NCBI RefSeq assembly: GCF_029051725.1
Contig: NZ_JAACFU010000001.1
Coordinates: 725,956 to 789,955, forward strand
Length of the DNA stretch: 64,000 nucleotides
Origin: Bradyrhizobium sp. CSS354
Lineage (GTDB): Bacteria > Pseudomonadota > Alphaproteobacteria > Rhizobiales > Xanthobacteraceae
Direction: 5' to 3'
Below the pieces are notes generated by a model. It was given only the letters and a program-made list of their open reading frames with translations, had not been told where the DNA came from and made no database searches. Made by a program: the position numbers and the translations under genes. Shown here piece after piece: positions 8,832-17,066 of the stretch (its first letter is position 1; every line of letters begins with the position of its first letter).

Positions 8832-9827
8832 ATGGCGGCCAATTTCCAGTCGATCCGCTACAGCCTCGTCATCCCCGTATTCAACGAGGAAGCGGTGTTG
8901 CCGGTGCTGCTGCGCAGGCTCGACCTGGTTTTGTCCCGGCTCGACGGGCCGGCAGAAGCAATCTTCGTCGACGACGGCAGCAGTGATTCCAGCTCGATCG
9001 TGCTCCAGGCGCTCGCCACGCGCGACCCGCGCTTTCGCTATATCGGCCTGTCGCGAAATTTCGGCCATCAGATCGCCATTACCGCCGGCATGGACGCCGC
9101 GCAAGGTGAAGCGATCATCGTCATGGATGCCGACTTGCAGGATCCGCCCGAAGTGATCGAGCAATTGATCGCAAAATGGCAGGAAGGCAACGACATCGTC
9201 CACGCCCGGCGCCTGTCGCGCGACGGCGAAAGCCGATTCAAGCGCGCGACCGCGCATCTGTTCTACCGGCTTCTCGGCAGGATGTCCTCGGTCGGCATCC
9301 CCGCCGATGTCGGCGACTTCCGCCTGATCGATCGCAAGGTGCTCGACGCGCTTCGGCAGATGCCGGAGCAGGACCGCTTCGTACGCGGCATGATCGCCTG
9401 GCTCGGCTTCCGGCAGGCCGAGGTCACCTTCCACCGCCTCGAGCGAGCAGCGGGTGAGACCAAATATCCACTGTTCAAGATGGTGCGGCTCGCGATGAAC
9501 GCCGCGCTCGGCTTTTCCGATCTGCCCTTGCGGCTCGCAATCTGGTGCGGATTGACCGTCTCGGGACTCGCACTGCTCTACGGCGGTTGGGTGATCCTGT
9601 TGTGGCTCAGCAACGATAGTCATCTCGTCACCGGCTGGTCCTCGACGATGGTCGTCGTGTCCCTGCTGTGTGGAATGAACATGCTGATGACGGGTATCGT
9701 GGGGCTTTACGTCGGCCGCATCCACGCCGAGGTGAAACGTCGCCCGCTCTACGTCGTGCAGACCCGCGCCGGCTTCGACCGCAACGAGGCGGCGGCCGCA
9801 CCCGCGATCCACGCCGTCAACCAGTGA
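8832..9827 (+). CDS. Glycosyltransferase family 2, GtrB/DPM1-like
   Basis: A 331-residue enzyme with a GT-A domain. It shows YSLVIPVFNEE at the N-terminus, VDDGSSDSSS for nucleotide-sugar binding, and MDADLQDPP, the metal-binding motif of the polyprenyl-phosphate mannose/glucose transferases. Two C-terminal membrane helices (about residues 235-260 and 275-300) anchor it. Such enzymes move a sugar onto undecaprenyl or related lipid phosphate, which GT-C transferases then use. ATG at 8832 gives MAANFQSIRYSLVIP; the frame is open further upstream but without family residues. It overlaps the next gene by four bases. Confidence 0.88.
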   Translation: MAANFQSIRYSLVIPVFNEEAVLPVLLRRLDLVLSRLDGPAEAIFVDDGSSDSSSIVLQALATRDPRFRYIGLSRNFGHQIAITAGMDAAQGEAIIVMDADLQDPPEVIEQLIAKWQEGNDIVHARRLSRDGESRFKRATAHLFYRLLGRMSSVGIPADVGDFRLIDRKVLDALRQMPEQDRFVRGMIAWLGFRQAEVTFHRLERAAGETKYPLFKMVRLAMNAALGFSDLPLRLAIWCGLTVSGLALLYGGWVILLWLSNDSHLVTGWSSTMVVVSLLCGMNMLMTGIVGLYVGRIHAEVKRRPLYVVQTRAGFDRNEAAAAPAIHAVNQ

Positions 9828-10519
9828 CCCAGCGCATGACCGAACTCTTCGACGGTTATCACGACAACTACCGTGACGTGGTCCAATCCTCGATCGACTT
9901 CTCCGGCTTGCCGCATCATTTCTTCATGCGCGCCAAGGCCGATCTCCTGGGCAATCTGATCGCGCAGCGGCTCGACACGGAGAGGCCGGATATGCTGGAC
10001 GTCGGCTGCGGCGTCGGCAGCCTTCATCCCCTGCTGCACGGCATGGTCGGCCGCTTGAGCGGTATCGACGTTTCTTCGGCCAGCCTGGCGCAGGCACGCG
10101 CTGACAACGGCAGGGTCGACTACCGCGAGTTTGACGGCCGCACCTTTCCTTTCGACAATGCCAGCTTCGATCTGGTCACGGCCGTCTGCGTGATGCACCA
10201 CGTCGTGCCAACCGAATGGGCGCAATTCATCGCGGAGATGCGGCGCGTGACGCGCTCCGGGGGACTCGTCTGCGTCATCGAGCACAATCCGTACAACCCG
10301 CTGACCCGCCTTGCCGTCGCGCGTTGTGAGTTCGACCGGGACGCCGTGTTGCTCGGGGCCGGCACAACCCGAAAATTGATGGCTTCCGGCGGCCTGCGCG
10401 AGATCGGTGCGCGCCATTTCCTGCTGCTGCCCTGGGACACAAGGCCGGCGCGGCGCCTCGAACACACGCTGAGCGGCGTGCCGCTCGGCGGCCAATACGC
10501 CGCCTTCGGGACCGCTTGA
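9824..10519 (+). CDS. SAM-dependent methyltransferase (class I)
   Basis: About 231 residues with a Rossmann methyltransferase core: MLDVGCGVGSLHPLL is the SAM-binding motif I, DVSSASLAQAR is motif II with the acidic residue for the ribose, and FDLVTAVCVMHHVVP is motif IV/V. The GTG at 9824 overlaps the stop of the glycosyltransferase gene as GTGA, which favours translational coupling; ATG at 9836 is the alternative. It is likely to methylate a sugar, lipid or small molecule in the same pathway as the upstream gene. The substrate cannot be told from the sequence. Confidence 0.8.
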   Translation: MTQRMTELFDGYHDNYRDVVQSSIDFSGLPHHFFMRAKADLLGNLIAQRLDTERPDMLDVGCGVGSLHPLLHGMVGRLSGIDVSSASLAQARADNGRVDYREFDGRTFPFDNASFDLVTAVCVMHHVVPTEWAQFIAEMRRVTRSGGLVCVIEHNPYNPLTRLAVARCEFDRDAVLLGAGTTRKLMASGGLREIGARHFLLLPWDTRPARRLEHTLSGVPLGGQYAAFGTA

Positions 10520-10520
10520 T

Positions 10521-11966
10521 CTATCTTTGCGGCATGTCCCGCCGCTTGTGCACGACCGCCACGTCGTCGCTGTAGACGCGCTGCCATCGGGGCAGCCGGT
10601 CCAGCATCGCTATCGCGGGCGTCCCCGGCGCGAGCAGCGTCGCGCCGATGTTGTATTCGTCGAGCAACTTGAGAAAGTCGCCGAGGTCGAGCAGCGCCAG
10701 GGCGCGATTGTAGCGGTTGATGAACGCCCCCCCGTACAGTTCACCGCGACCATCGATAAAGGTGGGAATGCCGGCAAAGATCAAATAGCCGCCGAAGGAA
10801 TAATCGTTGAGCACGTGCCCCGCCGTGGCGAGTTTAGCTTCAGCGACGGCAGCCTGAGGGGTAATGGCTGGAGCCGGCCGTATATCACGGGCCAGTGTCG
10901 CCCCGCTCGCCACGATCAACACACCGAGCGCGACCAGGTTCAGGCCGCGCGACGAGCCGGCGGCATCTTCCCCAACCGGTCCACCGAACTTCCGCCCCAG
11001 CGGAGCCGCCAGATAGAGCGGCGCCAGCATGGCCAGCAGATCCGCATTGCGGATCTGGGCCAGCGCGAAATGCAGCAAGCCGATCACGACCAAGGTACGG
11101 ACGACCGGCAGCGTCACGCCACGCGAGAGCGCGAAGATGGCGGCCAGCAGCAGCAACTCGAAGAAGCCTATGTGGCTGAAATCCTGCGGCCGCCATTCCG
11201 CAATCCAACCGAGCGCGGGGCCGAGGCCGAGTGTGGTCAGCGGCATCAGCAGCGGTTCCGGCCCGTAGGGTGTCAGGCAGGACGCTACGACCGCAAGCGC
11301 GGTGAATGGCAGCCACCGCAGGAATACGCGTGGCCATTCGCTGCGCTTCTCGCGCAGCAGCGCCTCGAGCCCCGCTGGCCCGATCAGTCCAAGCGCCAGC
11401 ACCACACTGCCGTGCAGATTGGCCCACACGACCAGCAGCGGAAGAGCCCAATACGGCGGAGGTCCACCACGATCCATGCAGCGTACCAGGGCAGCCGCCC
11501 AGGTCACCATCAACGGCAGCACCAGCACGTGTGGCCGCGCCAGCATATGCGGCGCCAACAGGATGACGGCCGCGATCACCATGAGCAGCGTGTGGATTGG
11601 CGAAAGCTCGCGCAGCAGGAAGAACGTGAACAGGCCAAAGGCGAGCGCTATCGCCGCGGCGGCGACGACGAGGACGCCCTGCCAGCCGGCAAGCGCGTAG
11701 GCTCCGGCGTAGATGATCTCCGAGAGCCATTCGAAGGTGATCCAGGGGGCGCCGTGCCTCGAAAAAGAAAATGGGTCGCTCGCTGGCAGCGTGCCGTGCG
11801 CGATGATCCAGCGCCCGACCTCGATATGAGAATAGCTGTCGGGATCATTGAGCAGCCGCGGTCCAAGGATCAGCAGCAGGACATAGACGCCAAGGCTCAC
11901 CAGCCAGGGAAGCGCCGCACGCGCCGAAAACGGTTGAACCTCGCTGTGGACGGCCTGGTCACTCAT
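10521..11966 (-). CDS. Polytopic membrane protein, possible glycosyltransferase
   Basis: A 481-residue protein with about ten membrane helices from residue 18 onward. Loop 1 contains NDPDSYSHIEVGRWI, an acidic motif placed as in GT-C enzymes, followed by TLPASDPFSFS. The C-terminal 130 residues are soluble (from about residue 365, with NDYSFGGYLIFAG and IDGRGELYG). Proteins of this shape are usually annotated as hypothetical membrane proteins in Bradyrhizobium. It is convergent with the methyltransferase gene, the stops being one base apart, so it is transcribed separately. The function is inferred from shape and neighbours only. Confidence 0.7.
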   Translation of the reverse strand: MSDQAVHSEVQPFSARAALPWLVSLGVYVLLLILGPRLLNDPDSYSHIEVGRWIIAHGTLPASDPFSFSRHGAPWITFEWLSEIIYAGAYALAGWQGVLVVAAAAIALAFGLFTFFLLRELSPIHTLLMVIAAVILLAPHMLARPHVLVLPLMVTWAAALVRCMDRGGPPPYWALPLLVVWANLHGSVVLALGLIGPAGLEALLREKRSEWPRVFLRWLPFTALAVVASCLTPYGPEPLLMPLTTLGLGPALGWIAEWRPQDFSHIGFFELLLLAAIFALSRGVTLPVVRTLVVIGLLHFALAQIRNADLLAMLAPLYLAAPLGRKFGGPVGEDAAGSSRGLNLVALGVLIVASGATLARDIRPAPAITPQAAVAEAKLATAGHVLNDYSFGGYLIFAGIPTFIDGRGELYGGAFINRYNRALALLDLGDFLKLLDEYNIGATLLAPGTPAIAMLDRLPRWQRVYSDDVAVVHKRRDMPQR

Positions 11967-12158
11967 GGCGAGCGCAAGTTAGGGCCCAAGCGTTAAATTC
12001 CTCTTTGACTTGACCGCGCCTGGCTTGGTGCGCGGCGGGCTGGTCACGCTTTGTGAACCATCTTCCCGGCTGCGAAATCCGGGCTGCGGCGCTTTGACGA
12101 CCATGTGAGTCCTGATACCCTTCACAATGTCAATCCACCGACCACAGCGGCTTGAAAT

Positions 12159-12584
12159 ATGCGGATGAAAAGCGTGTTGCTTCTGGCTTTGAGCCTCATC
12201 TTTGTCGGCGTCTGGTCGCAGGACAGCGCGCGAGGACAGACTTCGGCCGCGCCGCCGGTTTCGCTTTCTCCGCCCCATGCATCGCCGCCGCATGCGGGCG
12301 CTAAAAATTCCAGACCTCCGCCGGCAGCATCCATCAGAGAGGCTTCGCCGCCGGTCATCGGCGGGCTTCCATCGGCGCCGAACCCGGCGGTCGACTACGA
12401 TGGCTTCAGCGTAGGCGCCGGCGACGGCAATGACACCTCGAGCCTGCTAGTCCCGCCGGTGAGGTCTCGCACGGCGAAGGGCTCCAGAGCCGATCCGGGT
12501 GCTAAAGGCGCCGCTGAGCAATTGATTGATCAAGAAGACGAGGCGTTGAAACGCAAGCTGATGATCTGCCAAAGCTGCAAGTAG
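12159..12584 (+). CDS. Secreted proline-rich hypothetical protein
   Basis: 141 residues with a signal peptide (MKSVLLLALSLIFVGVW, probable cut near residue 26). The following segment is rich in Pro, Ala, Ser and His (residues 30-60) and probably unstructured. The end is charged, with a CQSC motif at the C-terminus that could bind metal or form a disulfide. No domain is recognised. A dispersed palindromic repeat begins a few bases after the stop codon. Exported to the periplasm; role unknown. Confidence 0.6.
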   Translation: MRMKSVLLLALSLIFVGVWSQDSARGQTSAAPPVSLSPPHASPPHAGAKNSRPPPAASIREASPPVIGGLPSAPNPAVDYDGFSVGAGDGNDTSSLLVPPVRSRTAKGSRADPGAKGAAEQLIDQEDEALKRKLMICQSCK

Positions 12585-12588
12585 CAGT

Positions 12589-12673
12589 CGTAGCGGATGG
12601 AGCGGAGCGAAATTCGTCATTGGTCTTTCCGGTGGAACGGCCCCGGATTGCGCTGCGCTCCATCCGGGCTACG
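12589..12673. repeat. Dispersed palindromic repeat, family A
   Basis: The outer arms read CGTAGC-GGATGGAGCG and, inverted, CGCTCCATCCGGGCTACG, so the whole unit can fold into a long imperfect hairpin. The inner part carries AGCGAAAT on one side and GATTGCGCTGCGC on the other. A second copy is at 56802-56872. This family is common in Bradyrhizobium intergenic DNA. The left arm of this copy lacks two C residues seen in the other copy. Confidence 0.85.
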
Positions 12674-12797
12674 GCAGCCTGCTGCATGGCTGACCTACCT
12701 CCGCGGGCATCGAGCTGTGCTTTACCCTACGCCAATTTCCTGATCCTCTCTCCCCTAATCAGCCGGACCAACCGGCCTGCCCAGGGAGAGAGACGCC

Positions 12798-14432
12798 ATG
12801 AAGCTCGGCACCGCGATTGCGGAAATCATGAAGCGCGAGGGGATCGAGATCCTCTGCGGCTATCCGGTCAACCATCTGATCGAGCATGCGGCGAAGGCCG
12901 ATATCCGGCCGGTGATGGTACGGCAGGAGCGCGTCGGCATCCACATGGCGGATGCGATCTCGCGGGTGACATCGGGACGCTCGATCGGCGCGTTCTGCAT
13001 GCAGCATGGCCCCGGTGCGGAGAATGCGATGGGCGGCGTCGCGCAATGCTACGGCGAATCCGTTCCCGTGCTGGTGCTGCCGATGGGCTATCAGCGCAGG
13101 CTTGCGCATATCGAGCCGAACTTCAATTCCAGCGAGGCGATGAAGGCGTTTTCGAAATCGTCGGAACCGATCATCCTCGCCGCGGAAGTCGCCAACATTT
13201 TTCGCCGCGCCTTCACCAAGCTGAAAAACGGCCGCGGCGGGCCTGTCATCGTCGAGATCCCCGCCGACATGTGGAACGAAGATGTACCGGAGCCGCTGAA
13301 CTACACGCCTGTGCTGCGCACCCGCTACGGCGCGGACCCCGTTCATGTGAAGGAGGCGGCCCACCTGCTCGTCAACGCCAAGCGCCCGGTGATCTATGCC
13401 GGCCAGGGCGTGCATTACGCGCAGGCCTGGCCGCAATTGAAACGGCTGGCCGAACGGCTCGCCATTCCCGTCACCACCAGCCTTGGGGGCAAATCGTCCT
13501 TCCCGGAAACGCATCCACTCTCGCTTGGCTCCGGCGGCCTTGCGGTGCCGCGCGCGGTGCCGAAGTTCCTGGCCGACGCCGACGTCATTTTCGGCATTGG
13601 CTGCTCCTTCACCGAGACCAATTTCGGCATCGCGATGCCGAAAGACAAAACCATCATCCACTCGACGCTCGATCCGAACCATCTCAACAAGGATGTGGAA
13701 GCCAGGATCGGCCTCGTCGGCGATGCCGGGCTCGTGCTCGACGCGCTGCTGGAGGAAATCGGCAAGACCGTCACCGCGGATCGCGACGCATCGGCGGTGG
13801 CAGCCGAGATCGCGGCCTCGCACAAGGAGTGGCTGGCGAAATGGATCCCGAAGCTCACCAGCAATGATGCGCCCTTGAGCCCCTATCGCGTACTGTGGGA
13901 CTTGCAACACACCGTCGACGTGGGCAACACGATCATCACCCACGATGCCGGCAGTCCGCGCGACCAGCTCTCGCCGTTCTGGAAGTCGGTCGAGCCCCTC
14001 ACCTATCTCGGCTGGGGCAAGACGACGCAACTCGGCTACGGTCTTGGGCTCGCAATGGGCGCGAAACTCGCAAAGCCCGACAAGCTCTGCATCAATGTCT
14101 GGGGCGACGCGGCGATCGGCTTCACCGGAATGGATTTCGAGACCGCGGTGCGCGAGCGCATCCCGATCATGTCGATCCTGCTGAACAATTTTTCGATGGC
14201 GATCGAATTGAAGGTGATGCCGGTCTCGACCGAGAAATATCGGTCGACCGACATTTCCGGCGACTACGCCGCGATGGCACGCGCCTTCGGCGGCTATGGC
14301 GAGCGGGTGACGAGACCCGAGGACATCATCCCCGCGATCAGGCGCGGCATCCAGGAGACGCAGGAAGGCGTTCCCGTGCTGCTGGAGTTCATCACCAGCA
14401 AGGAGACCGAGGTGTCGCGGCCGGGCACGTAA
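12798..14432 (+). CDS. Thiamine-pyrophosphate enzyme, acetolactate synthase-like
   Basis: A 544-residue protein with the three-domain TPP fold. The N-terminal pyrimidine-binding domain has the catalytic Glu44 in VRQERVGIHMADA. A central domain spans about residues 190-330. The C-terminal pyrophosphate domain has WGDAAIGFTGMDFE ending in LLNN, matching the GD...NN metal motif with Ala in place of the usual third Gly. It resembles acetolactate synthase large subunits and other ThDP decarboxylases, but no small subunit gene follows, so branched-chain amino acid synthesis is doubtful. It is a single gene with a purine-rich region (GGGAGAGAGACGCC) before the ATG. The substrate is unknown. Confidence 0.8.
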   Translation: MKLGTAIAEIMKREGIEILCGYPVNHLIEHAAKADIRPVMVRQERVGIHMADAISRVTSGRSIGAFCMQHGPGAENAMGGVAQCYGESVPVLVLPMGYQRRLAHIEPNFNSSEAMKAFSKSSEPIILAAEVANIFRRAFTKLKNGRGGPVIVEIPADMWNEDVPEPLNYTPVLRTRYGADPVHVKEAAHLLVNAKRPVIYAGQGVHYAQAWPQLKRLAERLAIPVTTSLGGKSSFPETHPLSLGSGGLAVPRAVPKFLADADVIFGIGCSFTETNFGIAMPKDKTIIHSTLDPNHLNKDVEARIGLVGDAGLVLDALLEEIGKTVTADRDASAVAAEIAASHKEWLAKWIPKLTSNDAPLSPYRVLWDLQHTVDVGNTIITHDAGSPRDQLSPFWKSVEPLTYLGWGKTTQLGYGLGLAMGAKLAKPDKLCINVWGDAAIGFTGMDFETAVRERIPIMSILLNNFSMAIELKVMPVSTEKYRSTDISGDYAAMARAFGGYGERVTRPEDIIPAIRRGIQETQEGVPVLLEFITSKETEVSRPGT

Positions 14433-14546
14433 AACTGGCCGGATTCTGGCCACAAAACTCGCTGTCGCGGACGCTGGCTCCGGCCGCAGGAGATGTGATA
14501 ATCCGCGTTGGTGCCGCGCATGTCGCGGCAGCAAGCCGGATTGCGA

Positions 14547-17048
14547 ATGACCACCCCTTCCGACGACATCGAGGAATTCGAGCGCCTGTTGCAGTCGGCA
14601 GCAGCCGAAAACGCGCAGCTTCGAAGCGAGCTTGCGACTGCGCGCGATCGTCAGAGCGCCAGTGCCGGGATTCTGCGCACCATCGCGGCCTCTCCGTCCG
14701 ATGCCCGGCCGGTCTTCGAGGCGATCGCGTCCAGCTCCAGGCGTTTGCTCGGCGGCTTCTCGGCCACCGTGCTTCAGTTCATCGAGGACGAGCTCCACCT
14801 CGTGGCGTTCACACCAACCAGCCCCGAGGCGGACGAAGGGCTCAAGGCGTCGTTCCCGCGCAAGATTGCCGACTTTCCGACCTTCGCGCTGGTGCGTGGC
14901 GGCGAGACGATCCAGTTTCCAGATAGCGAAGCCGCGGAGGTCCCGGAGCTGAACCGGAACCTTGCGCGGCTGCGCGGCTTCCGCAGCGTGCTGTTCATGC
15001 CGCTGATGAATCGGGGTACGCCCGTCGGCATGATCAGCGTCACGCGTGCGGAGCCCGGCGCGTTCGCAGCCGACCTCGTCCAGCTGCTCCAGACCTTTGC
15101 CGACCAGGCGGTGATCGCGATCGAGAATGCGCGGTTGTTCAACGAGACACGCGAGACGCTCGAGCGCCAGACCGCCACCGCCGACATCCTGAAAGTGATG
15201 GCCGCTTCACCGTCCGACGTACAGCCGGTGTTCGATGCCATTGCCGCCAATGCCAATCGGCTGATCGGCGGCTTCTCCACGGCGGTGCTGCGCTACATCG
15301 GCGGCGCCGCGCACCTTGCGGCGTTCACGCCGACCGATCCGGCCGGCGATCGCGTGCTGCAGGCCTCGTTCCCGGTGCCATTCGCGCAATTCCCGCCCTA
15401 CCAGCTCGTCGCCGCTGGTGTAGCGGCGCAATTGCCCGACACCGAGGTCGAACCGGCGGCTCGCGACATCGCACGCGCCCGCGGCTACCGCAGCATGCTG
15501 TTCGCGCCCTTGATGAGCGACGGCGAGGCCATCGGAATCATCATCGCCACGCGGCGCGCGACCGGCGCGTTCGGCGAGCATCATGTGCGGCTGCTGCAGA
15601 CCTTCGCCGACCAGGCGGTGATCGCGATCAAGAATGTCAGCCTGTTCAACACCACGAGGGAAGCGCTGGAACGGCAGACCGCGACCGCCGACATCCTCAA
15701 AGTGATCGCGGCCTCGCCCGCGGATGTGACGCCGGTGTTCCAGGCGATCTCCGACAGCGCCAAGTCCCTGGTCGGCGGACATTCCTCCACCGTCACGCGC
15801 GTCGTCGACGGTCTGCTGCACCTGGCCGCCTTCAGCACCGACAACGAAGCCGGCAACGAAGAGCTGCTCAGCTCGTTCCCGGCGCCGCTGTCGGCATCCG
15901 GCATTCACAGCCGGGTGGCGACGAGCGGAGAGTTCGCATTCCGCAGCGACATGCAGAACGAGCCCGACCTCACGGACGCCATGAGAGAGCTGGCGCGGAC
16001 GCGAGGCTATCGCAGCATCCTCGTGATTCCGATGCTGCGCGACGGCGTCGCGATCGGCACCATCGGCGTGACGCGGCCGGAGGCCGGTCCTTTCCCGGAC
16101 AAGGCGATCGCGCTGCTCAAGACCTTTGCCGACCAGGCCGTGATCGCCATCGAGAACACGCGCCTGTTCAACGAGGTGCAGGATCGCACCAGGGACCTCG
16201 CCAAATCGCTCGACGATTTGCGCGCTGCCCAGGACCGGCTGGTCCAGACCGAGAAGCTGGCGTCTCTCGGCCAGCTCACGGCCGGTATCGCGCACGAGAT
16301 CAAGAACCCGCTCAACTTCGTCAACAATTTTGCATCGCTCTCCGCCGAGCTCACGGACGAGCTGAACCAGGCGCTCGCGCCTGTCCCTCTCGCGGACGAC
16401 GTCCGCAGCGAAGTCGACGAGCTGACCGGGCTCCTGAAGGACAATCTCGCGAAAATCGTGCAGCACGGCAGGCGCGCCGACTCCATCGTCAAGAACATGC
16501 TGCTGCATTCCCGCGAGGGCGGCGGCGAGCATCGGCTGAGCGACATCAACGCGCTGGTCGAGGAGAGCCTCAACCTTGCCTATCACGGCGCCCGCGCCGA
16601 GAAGCCACAGTTCGACGTGACGCTGAAGCGCGAGCTCGATCCGGCGGCCGGGCAAGCGGAAGTGTTTCCGCAGGAGATCACCCGGGTGCTGCTGAACCTG
16701 ATCTCGAACGGCTTCCACGCGGTGGCCAAGCGCAAATCGGATGACGGCGCCGCCGATTACGAGCCGGTGGTGATCGCCGCAACACGCGACCGGGGCGACA
16801 GCATCGAGATCCGCATCCGCGACAACGGCGCCGGCATTCCGCACGAAGTGAAAGAAAAGATGTTCGATCCGTTCTTCACCACCAAGCCGGCCGGCGAAGG
16901 CACCGGCCTCGGATTGTCGATGAGCCACGACATCGTGGTGAAGCAGCACGGCGGCACCATCGACGTCGCGACGGAGCCGGGCAAGTTCACGGAATTCACG
17001 ATCCGGCTGCCCCGACAGAGCAGCTTTTCAGACAAGAACCAGAGATAG
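14547..17048 (+). CDS. Histidine kinase with three tandem GAF domains
   Basis: About 833 residues. A short N-terminal coiled coil is followed by three GAF domains (roughly 35-195, 220-375 and 395-550). Each is preceded by nearly the same linker, QTATADILKV.AASP.DV, so the unit has been triplicated. A coiled coil leads to the H-box AGIAHEIKNPLNFVNN with His583, then the ATP-binding region with DNGAGIP and GTGLGLSMSHDIV. There is no membrane segment, so it senses cytoplasmic ligands. No response regulator is adjacent. The start is uncertain: ATG at 14547, or upstream ATG 14520 or GTG 14508. The signal is unknown. Confidence 0.88.
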   Translation: MTTPSDDIEEFERLLQSAAAENAQLRSELATARDRQSASAGILRTIAASPSDARPVFEAIASSSRRLLGGFSATVLQFIEDELHLVAFTPTSPEADEGLKASFPRKIADFPTFALVRGGETIQFPDSEAAEVPELNRNLARLRGFRSVLFMPLMNRGTPVGMISVTRAEPGAFAADLVQLLQTFADQAVIAIENARLFNETRETLERQTATADILKVMAASPSDVQPVFDAIAANANRLIGGFSTAVLRYIGGAAHLAAFTPTDPAGDRVLQASFPVPFAQFPPYQLVAAGVAAQLPDTEVEPAARDIARARGYRSMLFAPLMSDGEAIGIIIATRRATGAFGEHHVRLLQTFADQAVIAIKNVSLFNTTREALERQTATADILKVIAASPADVTPVFQAISDSAKSLVGGHSSTVTRVVDGLLHLAAFSTDNEAGNEELLSSFPAPLSASGIHSRVATSGEFAFRSDMQNEPDLTDAMRELARTRGYRSILVIPMLRDGVAIGTIGVTRPEAGPFPDKAIALLKTFADQAVIAIENTRLFNEVQDRTRDLAKSLDDLRAAQDRLVQTEKLASLGQLTAGIAHEIKNPLNFVNNFASLSAELTDELNQALAPVPLADDVRSEVDELTGLLKDNLAKIVQHGRRADSIVKNMLLHSREGGGEHRLSDINALVEESLNLAYHGARAEKPQFDVTLKRELDPAAGQAEVFPQEITRVLLNLISNGFHAVAKRKSDDGAADYEPVVIAATRDRGDSIEIRIRDNGAGIPHEVKEKMFDPFFTTKPAGEGTGLGLSMSHDIVVKQHGGTIDVATEPGKFTEFTIRLPRQSSFSDKNQR

Positions 17049-17066
17049 ACTCGCCCGGAGGATGCC

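Noticed and set aside
12759..14798. 680-codon frame opposite the TPP enzyme gene
   Set aside because: Shadow frame; the plus-strand protein has clear catalytic motifs and covers the same bases.
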